Shown here: piece by piece, positions 10,261-20,430 of the stretch
Position numbering within the stretch: the first letter of the stretch is position 1
Layout of the letters: every line of letters begins with the position of its first letter
Assembly: GCA_949317995.1 (NCBI GenBank)
Contig: OX439046.1
Location: 34,012,002 to 34,076,001 of the forward strand
Direction of reading: 5' to 3'
Length of the DNA: 64,000 nt
DNA from: Acholoe squamosa
Lineage: Eukaryota; Annelida; Polychaeta; Phyllodocida; Polynoidae
The notes under the pieces: model-generated
Databases searched by the model: none
Told to the model about the DNA's origin: nothing
What the model saw: only the letters and a program-made list of their open reading frames with translations
Made by a program: the position numbers and the translations under genes

Positions 10261-11500
10261 CATGGCTGTGGGCGTTCTCTAGACTGTATTGAGACATCGA
10301 GGGCATCATATTATGGGTGCTAACATTGAAAGATTGTACTAACATTGCTGCTTATAGATAGTAAAACTGAGTCCCACATTAACATTGCAGAGAACATTGA
10401 TTTAAGCCATTTTAAAGCTGGGACAAGATCTGAAATATATAGATTTTCCAATTTCTGCATATCTATCATCACCCCACTTGTGAAACTGTCCTGCCAAAAT
10501 CTCAATCTATGCAGTGCACTCTAACCATGTCAAATTCAAGCATACATGTGTGTAGATATAAAATGCTTCCAGCATTTTATTCATGTCAACAAGCAGTCTT
10601 GATTGTACCAGCACAGTGGCTCCATCTGAAGCCATAAAGCAGAATATTTTATAATGGTGGTGAATTCAATTTGGATGGGCTGTGACCAGAACTAATTAAC
10701 CATGTGGTTTCCCCTTTCCACCAAAGATGATAGACCAGCTGAAACTAAAGTCCAATGGTGTGCACATAATGAGCCATATTGTGTCATAGTCAGTGGCACC
10801 CTATGACTTGGGAAGGGGTATATACTCCTCTGAATTACATATCAGACAATACTATATTAGCTTTTATAGCAGCTTTAAACCTCTAGGTTATACATGATCC
10901 TTTTATCAGGAGTCAAAAGAAAATATATCGCATAATTGTTATCAAGCATGTGATCACAGAAAAATTATAATAAATGATGCTTTATCATATTCAAACGGTT
11001 GATCCATTATGGAAATAAATGACTAAGTCAACATATGCATAAACATATTATTATACAGGTCAGGATTCGACAATCGAGTGAGGGTATGTATAATTGGGCA
11101 CAGGCAAGAAGGGCAGATTTGCAAATGGTTTATGCAAAGCAAAATAGGATAAATGCCAGCTTGTCAGCTTCTTTGTCTAACACAACTTTACACGGCATAA
11201 AACATGTTATCATAGGATAATGATCTGCTAGGTAACCGTATAGGTACGAATATGACATCACAATTTCAAAATTAAGTTCAACTATCCAGTGACCAGTGAG
11301 AAGATGTGATTTGAAATAAGGTATGTCGCATTTTCTTTCGTTATTCTATAATATATATTTTGGAATATGTACACCAAAGAGCAGTCATGACGCATTTTGT
11401 TTACAAACCTTGTAAGAATATAAACAAACAAAAATGAAACCTATTCAGCATAAAATGCCTATTACTGCCTGTTACTATTTATTGGTGGTGGGCAGGGACC
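10261..11500. other. No recognised feature
   Basis: AT-rich, only short open frames, no domain or splice evidence seen. Confidence 0.4.
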
Positions 11501-11637
11501 GACAGTGGATGTGATCATAAATGACACCATAATTTTATCTCTGTTGGGGGTCAGCTGTCTTCCTCTGCCTCTATCATAGAATTATCTTATAAGTAGCTTA
11601 GAATGCTTCCGATGATTCATTATCACATCCACTGCCA
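11501..11637. mobile_element. Small inverted-repeat element
   Basis: GACAGTGGATGTGATCATAA at the left is mirrored by TTCATTATCACATCCACTGCC at the right (one extra base), giving about 20-bp terminal repeats around about 95 bp. A GAGT microsatellite follows at 11688-11701. Confidence 0.6.
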
Positions 11638-12013
11638 GATAATCTTCACCCAGTTGACGTATCCTCATTGAGGGCAACTACTGATGAGTGAGTGAGTGAG
11701 TAATAGATGTTCAACGCCATTTTCGACAGCTAAGGTCATATCCATGGCGAGAACTACATTACACAATTTCACAGAGGAATGTGTCAGTGCCCATGCATAT
11801 GTGCACCACACACATCAGAGGGGATAGAAAAGAGGATATATAGACCCTTTTAAGTGGGCTAGGGAAGCCCGCAACTACACACAGCTTCTGCAACCTCAAT
11901 TTCTGAGAATAGCCTGCACTACAATGATGCTAGACTATTCCAGCAATTGCTCTGATTCTAACCTTGGGGACTTGTTCTATAATCTATGGTGGGAGGTATT
12001 GACAAATTACAAA
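11638..12013. other. Non-coding stretch between an inverted repeat and the gag-like frame
   Basis: It holds a GAGTGAGTGAGTGAG run near 11688 and a degenerate end of the main element family (AAGGTCATATCCATGGCGA near 11732). No gene is seen. Confidence 0.4.
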
Positions 12014-13398
12014 TTACGTATTGATTTGGGGCCTTTCGGGACCTCTCCACAACTCCCCTGTGGCATCTGCCCGAAGGTCCCCCAGCGGCACCTGTCGTTC
12101 CACTGTTGGGCCTCGGAGCCCCCCGGCATTACCCAAGGTACCTCCTGTGGCACCTTGGCTCTGGTCATTTCCTGCTCCTAGATCACGAGGAGAGGAGTCG
12201 TCTTCATACGAGATGTCAAAAGATCCATCCTCATTGGTACAAACTACGTCCGAGCCCTGATAGGATCCACCATTCTCATCAGTGTAGGTTTCCAAAGGAA
12301 CATCTCCGACACTAAATCTCAGTTTCTTGTCTCCACCCCCATCAGATTTACTTCCAGGTTGATAGACACCGTCACCGGTGACATTCACCCTAGCATTATC
12401 ATTGATGAATGGGTCGTAGTCGGGTAGTCTTTGTCTCACCAGGGAGACAAAGACTAGGTGTTGAAGGCGTCATCGGTGCCACACCCTTGACAATGGTTTG
12501 ATCGGAAGGTATTCCATTCTGATCTGTACTAACTTTTCATTTTCAGTCCTCCAAAGATCGATGTTTTCTCTGATCCTACCCTCCTCAGCTAACAATTGGT
12601 TGCGCTTATCTTCTTGATCAGCTTCCCATTGTTCATATTTGATCTCAAGTCTGAGTTTCTCGTTTTCCAATTCAGCTTTAGTCAATTCGAGTTTCTTCTG
12701 GATAACTAGGTGCTCTTTTTCCAGAGATCTGTTTTTAGCCTCCTTATTTTCTACATTCTGTTCAAGATTGTTCAGAGTAAAAAATAGGATCTTTTGTTCA
12801 TTTTCGTATTTCTTGCATTGTTTTTCGAGATTTCCTAGACGCAATACTTTGCGTTCAGAATTTTCCCACTTCTTTTGTTGGTCATGTCTCATCATCTCAT
12901 CTCGTTGATCGCTTGTTGTCTCAAGTACTCTTTAGCAGTTAATCCTTGGCTTTGACTTCCACCTATGTCAAATATAGATGTACTTAAGCCTTCTAGGGAC
13001 TTTCTGTCTGTAATCGGTGTTGCTGTAGCAGTACTAGTAGTAGTAGCTACATGTCTTTGAAGCGAAGTGTTCATCATCATGATGGGACTTCGAGTTCTTT
13101 GATCCGCAGTAGTCGGTTCTGATAAATCCAATTTCTTCGGATTCGAAGTCATTTGTATATGGGTAGTTGTCAGCTTAGGAGTTTGAACTACCTTTTCTGT
13201 AAGGGAATCAGCAAACGTTGTGTAACCATCTTTGGTTTCAATAGTAAGGCTTCGGCCTGTATTAACTATAAATGGTGGTGCCTTTACTTCAGAACCTAAG
13301 TTGGTGAAGTCGGATTCAGCGGACTCAGCACTGTCGAACCCCAAGTCTCCTTGGGTCGACCCATCATGGTTCGGTTCGACCTCCAGGGTCGCACACTA
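12014..13398 (-). pseudogene. Gag-like coiled-coil protein, broken or recoded reading frame
   Basis: Three minus-strand blocks read as one protein-like region. Block 1 (13398 to 12892) opens after a TAG, has no ATG near its start, is Ser/Thr-rich and ends ...YLRQQAINEMR. Block 2 (12895-12470, 141 aa) overlaps its stop as ATGA and is a strongly charged coiled coil (KRNQLLAEEGRIRENIDLW; EKLRLEIKYEQWEADQED). Block 3 is in the same frame as block 2, separated only by a TGA at 12472-12470, and runs to 12014 with an acidic/Gly-rich stretch (YTDENGGSYQG, NEDGSFDISYEDDSS). Sustained coding-like composition suggests one ancestral protein. The sequence has no CCHC zinc knuckle and no recognised domain. 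A primer-binding-like site just upstream suggests the gag end of an LTR element, truncated before pol. A host gene relic is the alternative. Confidence 0.5.
12425..12456 (-). other. Perfect 13-bp hairpin just 3' of an in-frame TGA
   Basis: TAGTCTTTGTCTC and GAGACAAAGACTA pair perfectly around a 6-base loop. On the minus strand the stem starts 13 nt after the TGA (followed by C) that splits blocks 2 and 3 of the gag-like frame. The geometry resembles stop-codon readthrough signals; chance or a small foldback insertion is also possible. Confidence 0.6.
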
Positions 13399-13409
13399 AA
13401 ACCAAGACT

Positions 13410-13422
13410 GGTCACGGCACCA
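13410..13422 (-). promoter_or_regulatory. Possible primer-binding site beside an LTR end
   Basis: On the minus strand TGGTGCCGTGACC begins with the TGG expected of a tRNA-primed site. It follows a block ending ATTACA-C, consistent with an LTR ending in CA at 13424. A TTATATAAG box lies nearby at 13440-13448. The other LTR boundary and a second LTR were not found, so this is tentative. Confidence 0.35.
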
Positions 13423-13677
13423 GTGTAATGGTTCGAGTTCTTATATAACTTTGGTTTAGTTCGAGATATGTAAATATCAAGTAAAACCAAACAAGTTAGC
13501 TCGCGTTAGTGCAACCGGCACATGTTTATTTCGGAGTTACATATGTTCGAAGTGGTGCTATGAATATAGCTCAGTGCTCTCCAGATGGCCCCCACAGGGT
13601 ATCATGAGAACACACAGGTTTCTCATACACAATACTACCAGACTGCACAGGCCTGGGGCTTATTTCTATGATTGCCT

Positions 13678-13705
13678 GGCATTCAAATTGGCCGATCCTA
13701 GTCAC
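13678..13705. repeat. Repeat fragment with inverted partner at 17555-17582
   Basis: The 28 bases from GGCATTCAAATTGGCC to CCTAGTCAC match the minus strand of 17555-17582 with one difference, and similarity extends a little into the left flank. It is part of an unclassified dispersed repeat. Confidence 0.6.
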
Positions 13706-13909
13706 TATCCACACACCAGCAACCTAAATCATATAATATACACTAACTAAGTAATGTATGTATGATGGGCACCAAATGTTATATCCTACGGCACAAGGCA
13801 TGAAGTGTCCATTATCCATACCTTAATAAGTTTATTTCATGCTAAACCCCCTAAAATAGACATTAATAAATGTGTAGAGGCAAGGAGAAAGGGTGCTCCG
13901 TGCTAAAAG

Positions 13910-14480
13910 TCAACTTTAAAATTCAAATCACTAGCTTTACAGTGATACATAGCATGAGAAGATACTCCTGTTAGTTTTGGAGGAATGGCTTGCTAAATAT
14001 GAGTAGGTGTGACCATTTTAAATATGTTAATAAGCTCTATGTCTAATTGGTCATGATATATATAGCTAATTAGCATAACTTATGCTAATTAGCTAAATTT
14101 GTATACATTTTTATTCTTTTGCCCATAACTTTTGATATAGAAATGGTATTTTCATTCTGTTTTCACCATAGTGAACCTTGTGGGATGTTCCTTCAAATGG
14201 GATCATTGGTTTTCCTATTTAGAATGAAAATCATGTTTCCATGGCAACAGAAATCAACAAAAATGCCTATTTTGGCCCAAAAACATTCTTTTTACATGCC
14301 AAATTTGGAACCTTTCCACCCAAAATAGAACGTTTTATCAAAAACCATTGACTTCTCCATAAAAAAGTAGCCTATAACAGTTTTAGTCATATTTTTCCTA
14401 TTCTAGTCCATAGTGGTGTCCCCTGGTGGCTAAATCTGGTACTAAATCCCGCAGTAACTGTCCTTTCTGCTTGCTGGCTC
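13910..14480. repeat. Old dispersed repeat with X-box core, copy 1
   Basis: Aligns along most of its length with 23310-23860 and, over its second half, with 61430-61770. Shared blocks are GTTAGTTTTGGAG-like, CATTCTGTTTTCA, GTTTCCATGGCAAC, ATCAACAAAA, CCAAATTTGGAA, CATAAAAAAGTA, then CATAGTGGTGTCCCCTGGTG and TGGTACTAAATCCC. It has no coding capacity and no terminal repeats seen. Confidence 0.75.
14235..14248. promoter_or_regulatory. X-box-like RFX site (GTTTCCATGGCAAC)
   Basis: The 14-mer is close to the RFX-factor X-box GTNRCC-N(0-3)-RGYAAC, with T instead of a purine at position 4. It is preserved at the same place in three copies of the surrounding repeat. Confidence 0.45.
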
Positions 14481-14561
14481 ACTTATTTGCCTTAATTTCA
14501 TCGAATTTATCAAAGAATCGAAGCCGGGCAGACCGGGTCAACTCGCTATGACTGACCCCGG

Positions 14562-15250
14562 GTGGCCCAGTTGCAGAACGCATTTAATTATATCGTATTC
14601 TGGAGAATCGAAGGCTTGTCTCATAAAATCCTTCCAATGCTTAGAGATACAGAGTCCATAGATGATGATCGCATCCATATTCAAGCTCTCCATTACTCCA
14701 TTCAACATAAAATCCAGTTTTCAAACAGTAAATACAGCCTGTCATGCGAGTGTCATGCGAGTCTTCCTCTTCGCCAAGTGAGATGCAGGGTGAGGTCAAT
14801 ATTTTAATGTTTGATCCAAACATGGGTAGTTCAACCCCGTCTCCCCCTCCGCCTTACAGACTGAATTCTACGTAAATTCTGTAAGAATTGTTTATAATAT
14901 GTTATTCTATCATTCAATCTTTTCAAGGCCTGGTTATGTTCACTTATAATCAATATAGATAGCATGGGAGGAAAACCATTACAATCCTCTTTGGAAAACT
15001 ACATGCTCCCTGTCCAAACCAGAACAAGGTCACGCCAACACGCCGCCTTGATCCACTGAGTGCAACTCATATGGCCGGCTTTATTTACTATTGAAAAATT
15101 GGATTTTACTTAGAATCTAAGTAATGGAGACCTTAAATATGGATGCTATCATCAACTATAACATCTATACTCATATTGTATGAAGCTTTTCATGTAACAA
15201 GCTCTCAATTCTCCAGAATACGATGTAATTGAAGGCCCTATGCAAGCCGG
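14562..15250. repeat. Imperfect inverted repeat, arms ~180 bp
   Basis: The minus strand of 15065-15250 aligns with 14575-14760 (shared ATCGTATTCTGGAGAAT, GCATCCATATT, CTCCATTACT, AAAATCCA, AGTAAATA). Arms are separated by about 300 bp. Short open frames in each arm encode the same AFNYIVFWRIE peptide only because the arms are copies. Confidence 0.65.
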
Positions 15251-17039
15251 GGGAGGTAAAATTTTGTTTTAATGCTTCTTCCTTCACCGCCAAGATGATC
15301 CAGCAGTAACACGCAGGACTTTCCTTATGGCAGCCCAGGTTCGATTCCCGGCTGGGGAAGAATGGTTTCAAATATGTTCCTATACATGAAATCGTGCTGA
15401 TATCCACCCTAGATAGTGCTGATATCCACCCCAAACAGTGATGATATCGACCTAGGAACTGCTCACACGGTGTTACAAAATATGCAGGAATATCAGAATG
15501 GCAATAACCAGGAAAAGCGCTTTGAGTCAAAGAAATCTTGTAATAGATACCAAGAGGGTAGTTCCTGGTGGTGTGGCCCTGCAATAATCTAAAGTTACAT
15601 GATAACTTGACAGCAGTCCTCTGTAGTTGAGGATGGAAACATCAGAAGCCAAGCTTCCAATCGTACCAGGCGGGAATGATAATACTTTTATTGAAATAAC
15701 CCTCAAATGACTACTGATGGCCTTGTTGCATTTTTATCCATGTCCAAACAGCTTGGGTTGTTCTCTCAGACTAGGAGAAGGAGTTGACCTGATAATTCTG
15801 CTATAAGTTACAAATACGCTGCCTAGCCTGGGATGTGTTAAAACCATAAATCGACTTACGAAATGTCCTCAACAAAAGCGTTGACCCCAGAATGGCCGTC
15901 AAAACATTGATAATTAGCTGGTTGAAATTTGGTTTCAAAGTGGGAATAATTGTAGAAGTTTGCTTCGGACAACTTTAGATAGACATATCGTGTATTCAAT
16001 TTAATCATAAAGCCATGAAGAGCTAGTAGAACTTTGTGGTTTTAAAACTGGGCATCTCTGTAGGATCCTCCATAAGATTTTTTACTGATTTGTACGCTAG
16101 CCTCATCTCAGCTGGCAGCTCGAATTGGCGATAAATGGAGGAAATGAACAAACTGACACCTCTAGGTTATTCCTAAATATTCACCAAGATTGCTCCCTTC
16201 AAGTCGTGCCAATAGTGTCTTAGGAATAGCATTGAATTTGCAGTCGTGGTGCTGTGTGAGATTGTAGTGACTTAATAAGAAATGACCTCCAGAATTTTGC
16301 ATTTTCGCGCCAGCCACTGCTGTTGGCACATGTAGGAAGCTCATATCTGCATGTGGGAAATAATTTGTAGTCATGCTATACCACGACACATCACTTACAC
16401 CTGCAATCTCAGAGATTGGGTCTGAGATGATCCTATGCATGTGTTGGACCACTTTTAATATTGTATAAGGGAGTAATCTTTTGAAGAAAAACAGGGAATG
16501 GGTTGAGGGTGGGGGTACGGTCAAAAAGGGAATCGTCAAAAAGTTACCTGTTTTCAGTGAGAAATCTTGTGCATTACTATATGATCCCTCCGGGGAGGAG
16601 GGGCAAACATAATTTGACCCTCGAGGGGGGGGGTGTTCTTTTCGTGCATCTGAGTAAAAGCCCACCAGTCACCCCCTGATGCTAGGCAAAATATATAGTG
16701 TCTGGTTTGCCATTGACTAAACCGTCACAAGGTCGTTGGTTACAGTTTCTTTGATATGGCCTATCTATAGAGAGGAAGGATTGGAAAGGCCGGGAAGGAA
16801 AGCAAATCAGAGAAGTGATAAATGACTGACCTTTGGCTATAGATGGAGAGCACTTTGTCAGAATTAGTTTGACATGATGTATCTTAGATGCGGGAATACA
16901 TGACCCTGATTGTCTGGTGACCATTAATCGGTGCAGTAGGGCGTTGTTATGTGACAGAACGTGGGTGGCTGAACGTGTTCACTGATGTGAGATATGGGAA
17001 ATCTGGAGACTGTTGCACATAAGCTAAAGAACACACCCT
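15251..17039. other. No recognised gene
   Basis: The minus frames at 15171-15584, 16162-16665 and 16682-16924 have low-complexity or uncharacteristic composition and no recognised domain. The region may contain old repeats that I cannot classify. Confidence 0.35.
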
Positions 17040-17480
17040 CTCTTGTTAAAAGTCATGCTCTACTTCACTATCCAACTTGTACTCACCACCACGTGTGCCA
17101 ACTTGAGTCAGTCTCCATGCAGAGGTTGTGGAGAGAAGTGTCAGTCACTGTAGTCCCATGTCTGCCTTGAGCCCATAGGGTTTGCACTGTGTCTGCAATG
17201 TTCCATGTCTGCTTTGAGCCTCCTGTCAAGCAGGCTGTACCAATATGGTGGCTCCATGAGTGACCTACCCTATACTATATATAGCTTCATTCTCCTACCC
17301 GATTTCTACATCCAGTTCTGGCCCTTGCTCACCACATTAGACTGAAAGCCACCTGCCTTGTTTAAAAATAGTGTGTATTGCAAAGCAGGTACCTTACTGT
17401 GTAACTCTCTAGTGACCTAGTTATCAATCTTCATTGAAAGGTTTAAAAAAAGTCAGGAGTGAGAAGAAAGTGACTGCTGC
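17040..17480. repeat. Dispersed repeat, copy 1 (partner 26240-26440)
   Basis: Shares AGTC(A/G)(T/C)GCTCT(A/G)CTTCAC, CACCACATTAG(A/T)CTGAAA, CCACCTGCCTTGTTTAAAA and GTACC-rich blocks with 26240-26440. In this copy the blocks are spread over a longer stretch, which implies an insertion of about 230 bp. Confidence 0.55.
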
Positions 17481-18036
17481 ACTTCTTAGTCAAAACTACA
17501 TTTGCCCCTATGTGCAACGCCCTCCAAGAGATGGCCGCGCAGTAGAAGCCCAGAGTGACTAGGATTGGCCAATTTGAATGCCCCACAAACATAGGAAGAA
17601 AAGGAGGGTTAGTCGGTAGTATTCTGCCCCCTGAGCATTGGCTTCTGGAAAACTAGGCCATGGTTGTGTACTATTAATTGAAATTGATCTAACCTGAAGG
17701 AGATGGCTCAAGACGATCGAAACGTCACAGCTAAAAGAGATCATTGCTTGATTCCTATATATGTCCAACAACAAAATGTCTACAAAAATGAATATGAAAA
17801 AAAGTCTGTGTAGATTAATTCTACCGTCTCTTTTAACATTAGCAATATATTGACAGTTACCACAAAGGTTGTCATCCCTATTAGATGAGGGGCAAGGTAT
17901 TTAAAATCATGATTTATGTGGATAGTACACTAACACCAAACCCCAATATATACGAAAAATGGACTGAGATCCTTGCGAATTGAAATATCAGAAAAAAGGT
18001 CTTGTCATTAGGGTTGCTATACCCGTGTGTGCCATA
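17481..18036. other. No recognised gene
   Basis: Contains the inverted partner (17555-17582) of 13678-13705. The minus frame 17559-17774 has no recognised domain. Confidence 0.4.
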
Positions 18037-18816
18037 AGGTCGAATCCCACGATGCAATTTTGGCTGAAAAGTTTCTGCAATATTTAATCATTTTTCGCAA
18101 TTTGGGGCTCTCTCCTTATATTGCAAGACCTATAACGGCTACGGGGGCTTTAATGACAAGGAATCCCTTGTAGATTTGTTCTGAAGTTAAGATCTTTATA
18201 TTTAGATATTTTTCCTTGCTTAAGCAAAAAGTTTCTGCAATTTACAGAATTCCCTTGCAATTTACAGAAATGTGGATAAAGTCACTGATGAATAGGGATG
18301 TGTGTTCACTTCAACTTGCAACCCAAGTCCCACTATGCAATCTAAACTTGCCCCATACCCTGCAATTTGTATGCAAATGTCTGTATAAATTACACACAGA
18401 GTTCAATTTCAATCTTATTCTGCACTGTGCTTGCCTACAACAGCTTACAAATTCAATATCAAGGAGAATGGCATTGCAATTTAACGCAGCTTAAAGATCT
18501 ACATTACAAGGGTTAGGGGTCAGTTCAATTGCAACAGTCAGATTTGTAAATTGCAATGGCATGTTAGAAGCCTTGCAATTTGCAGTAAAGGCAAGTCCCC
18601 CTATTTGCAATAGTCCCCAAATTGCAAGAACATTCCAGGGTTAGATTGCATCATGGGATTCGACCTTAACTTCAGTGCAAATCTACAAGGATTCCTTGCC
18701 ATTAAAGCCCCCATAGCCGTTATAGGTCTTGCAATATAAGGAGAGAGCCCCAAATTGCAACAGATGACTAAATTGCAGAAACTTTTCAGCCAAAATTGCA
18801 TCGTGGAATTTGACCT
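18037..18816. mobile_element. 780-bp palindromic element, variant of the AGGTCGAATCCC family
   Basis: Starts AGGTCGAATCCCACGATGCA and ends TGCATCGTGGAATTTGACCT, flanked by ATA on both sides. The arms match over about 150 bp (ATATTGCAAGACCTATAACG near the left is mirrored near 18735), but the interior differs from the other classes. The arms meet at CTGAAGTTA and TAACTTCAG, and the centre is occupied by another element (18190-18666). Confidence 0.8.
18190..18666. mobile_element. Element nested at the exact centre of the 780-bp palindrome
   Basis: It begins AGATCTTTATATTT and ends GCATCATGGGATTCGACCT, the end type of the same family. It interrupts an ancestral CTGAAGTTAACTTCAG centre at its TTA. 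The interior is full of TTGCAATTT-like words. Confidence 0.65.
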
Positions 18817-18904
18817 ATACAAAAGTCATGTCCTAGTACTGTCTGTCCTTGTCTGCAAGGCTGCCCTATGTGACCTACTGAACGATAATGCCCGTCAAGG
18901 ATAA

Positions 18905-19060
18905 TAAATTATTATTGTTTGTTGTGTCGTTCGCTTATATACATACACTGCAATGGGAGGTAAATACTATAAGCTTCAATCGAGGGAATGTTGATAGCAA
19001 GGGCCATAGCATATACAAGTAGATACGGTCTACCTATTAGACGCCTACACATCTGAAACA
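18905..19060. repeat. Old dispersed repeat, copy C of four
   Basis: GAGGGAATGTTGATAGC, ATACAAGTAGATACGG and TATTAGACG occur in the same order as in copies A, B and D. Confidence 0.5.
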
Positions 19061-19232
19061 CACAATGTTAGTTTACTTTGATAGAAATTGAACACCTCCT
19101 ATTTCTTCACTCACATGTCAGGCCCTCTCCACAAGAGGCCTATATGCTTTGTGCGGAATAGGATTGACATTCTCGTACAGAAACAGTCGGCAAAAACCGA
19201 TAATAATGACCCTATTGTCTCCATGGTGATTC

Positions 19233-20430
19233 ACCACAGCTACAAGCTAGCTGTCCCATAGATCAATAGTATACTACTGTACAGCTGCACATATTATACT
19301 TCTGTTGTGCACAGCTACAAGCCTGTCCCATAGATCTATAGTATACTACTATACAGCTCCACATGATTATACTTATGGTGTGCACAGCTACAAGCCTGTC
19401 CCATAGATCTATAGTATACTACTGTACAGCTGCACATGATTATACTTATGGTGTGCACAGCTACAAGCCTGTCCCATAGATCTATAGTATACTACTGTAC
19501 AGCTGCACATATTAAACTTCTGTTGTGCACAGCTACAAGCCTGTCCCATAGATCTATAGTATACTACTGTACAGCTGCACATGATTATACTTCTGTTTTG
19601 CACAGCTACAAGCCTGTCCCATAGATCTATAGTATACTACTGTACAGCTGCACATATTATACTTATGGTGTGCACAGCTACAAGCCTGTCCCATAGATCT
19701 ATAGTATACTACTGTACAGCTGCACATATTATACTTATGGTGTGCACAGCTACAAGCCTGTCCCATAGATCTATAGTATACTACTGTACAGCTGCACATA
19801 TTATACTTATGGTGTGCACAGCTACAAGCCTGTCCCATAGATCTATAGTATACTACTGTACAGCTGCACATATTATACTTCTGTTGTGCACAGCTACAAG
19901 CCTGTCCTATAGATCTATAGTATACTACTGTACAGCTGCACATATTATACTTCTGTTGTTTACAGCTACAAGCCTGTCCCATAGATCTATAGTATACTAC
20001 TGTACAGCTGCACATATTAAACTTCTGTTGTGCACAGCTACAAGCCTGTCCCATAGATCTATAGTATACAACTGTACAGCTGCACATGATTATACTTCTG
20101 TTTTGCACAGCTACAAGCCTGTCCCATAGATCTATAGTATACTACTGTACAGCTGCACATATTATACGTCTGTTGTGTACAGCTACAAGCCTATCCCATA
20201 GATCAATAGTATACTACTGTACAGCTGCACATGATTATACTTATGGTGTGCACAGCTACAAGCCTATCCCATAGATCTATAGTATACTACTGTACAGCTG
20301 CACATATTATACGTCTGTTGTGTACAGCTACAAGCCTATCCCATAGATCAATAGTATACTACTGTACAGCTGCACATATTATACTTATGGTGTGCACAGC
20401 TACAAGCCTGTCCCATAGATAGTATGCATG
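19233..20430. repeat. Minisatellite, 72-bp unit, ~16 copies
   Basis: The unit runs from CACAGCTACAAGCCTGTCCC through ATAGATCTATAGTATACT to ACAGCTGCACATATTATACT. The array is highly homogeneous. A 73-bp variant has CACATGATTATAC. The unit holds four short palindromes in a row (ATAGATCTAT, AGTATACT, CAGCTG, GTGCAC). Because 72 is a multiple of three and the unit has no stop in one frame on each strand, long open frames occur on both strands; I treat them as by-products. Confidence 0.97.

Noticed and set aside
12170-12910. Plus-strand frames at 12021-12315 and 12639-12908
   Set aside because: Shadows of the minus-strand gag-like blocks, which have the more protein-like composition.
13424-13800. 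Complete LTR upstream of the gag-like frame
   Set aside because: A CA-ending block beside a primer-like site is present, but I could not define the other end or a second LTR, and the TATA box is only about 18 bp from the presumed LTR end, which is odd for a real LTR.
19554-20129. Opposed 184- and 182-residue Cys/Tyr-rich frames
   Set aside because: Both strands are open because the 72-bp unit lacks stops in one frame each way; they are not independent genes.
19233-20430. CRISPR-like regular array
   Set aside because: There are no unique spacers, units are head-to-tail and nearly identical, and the setting is eukaryotic.
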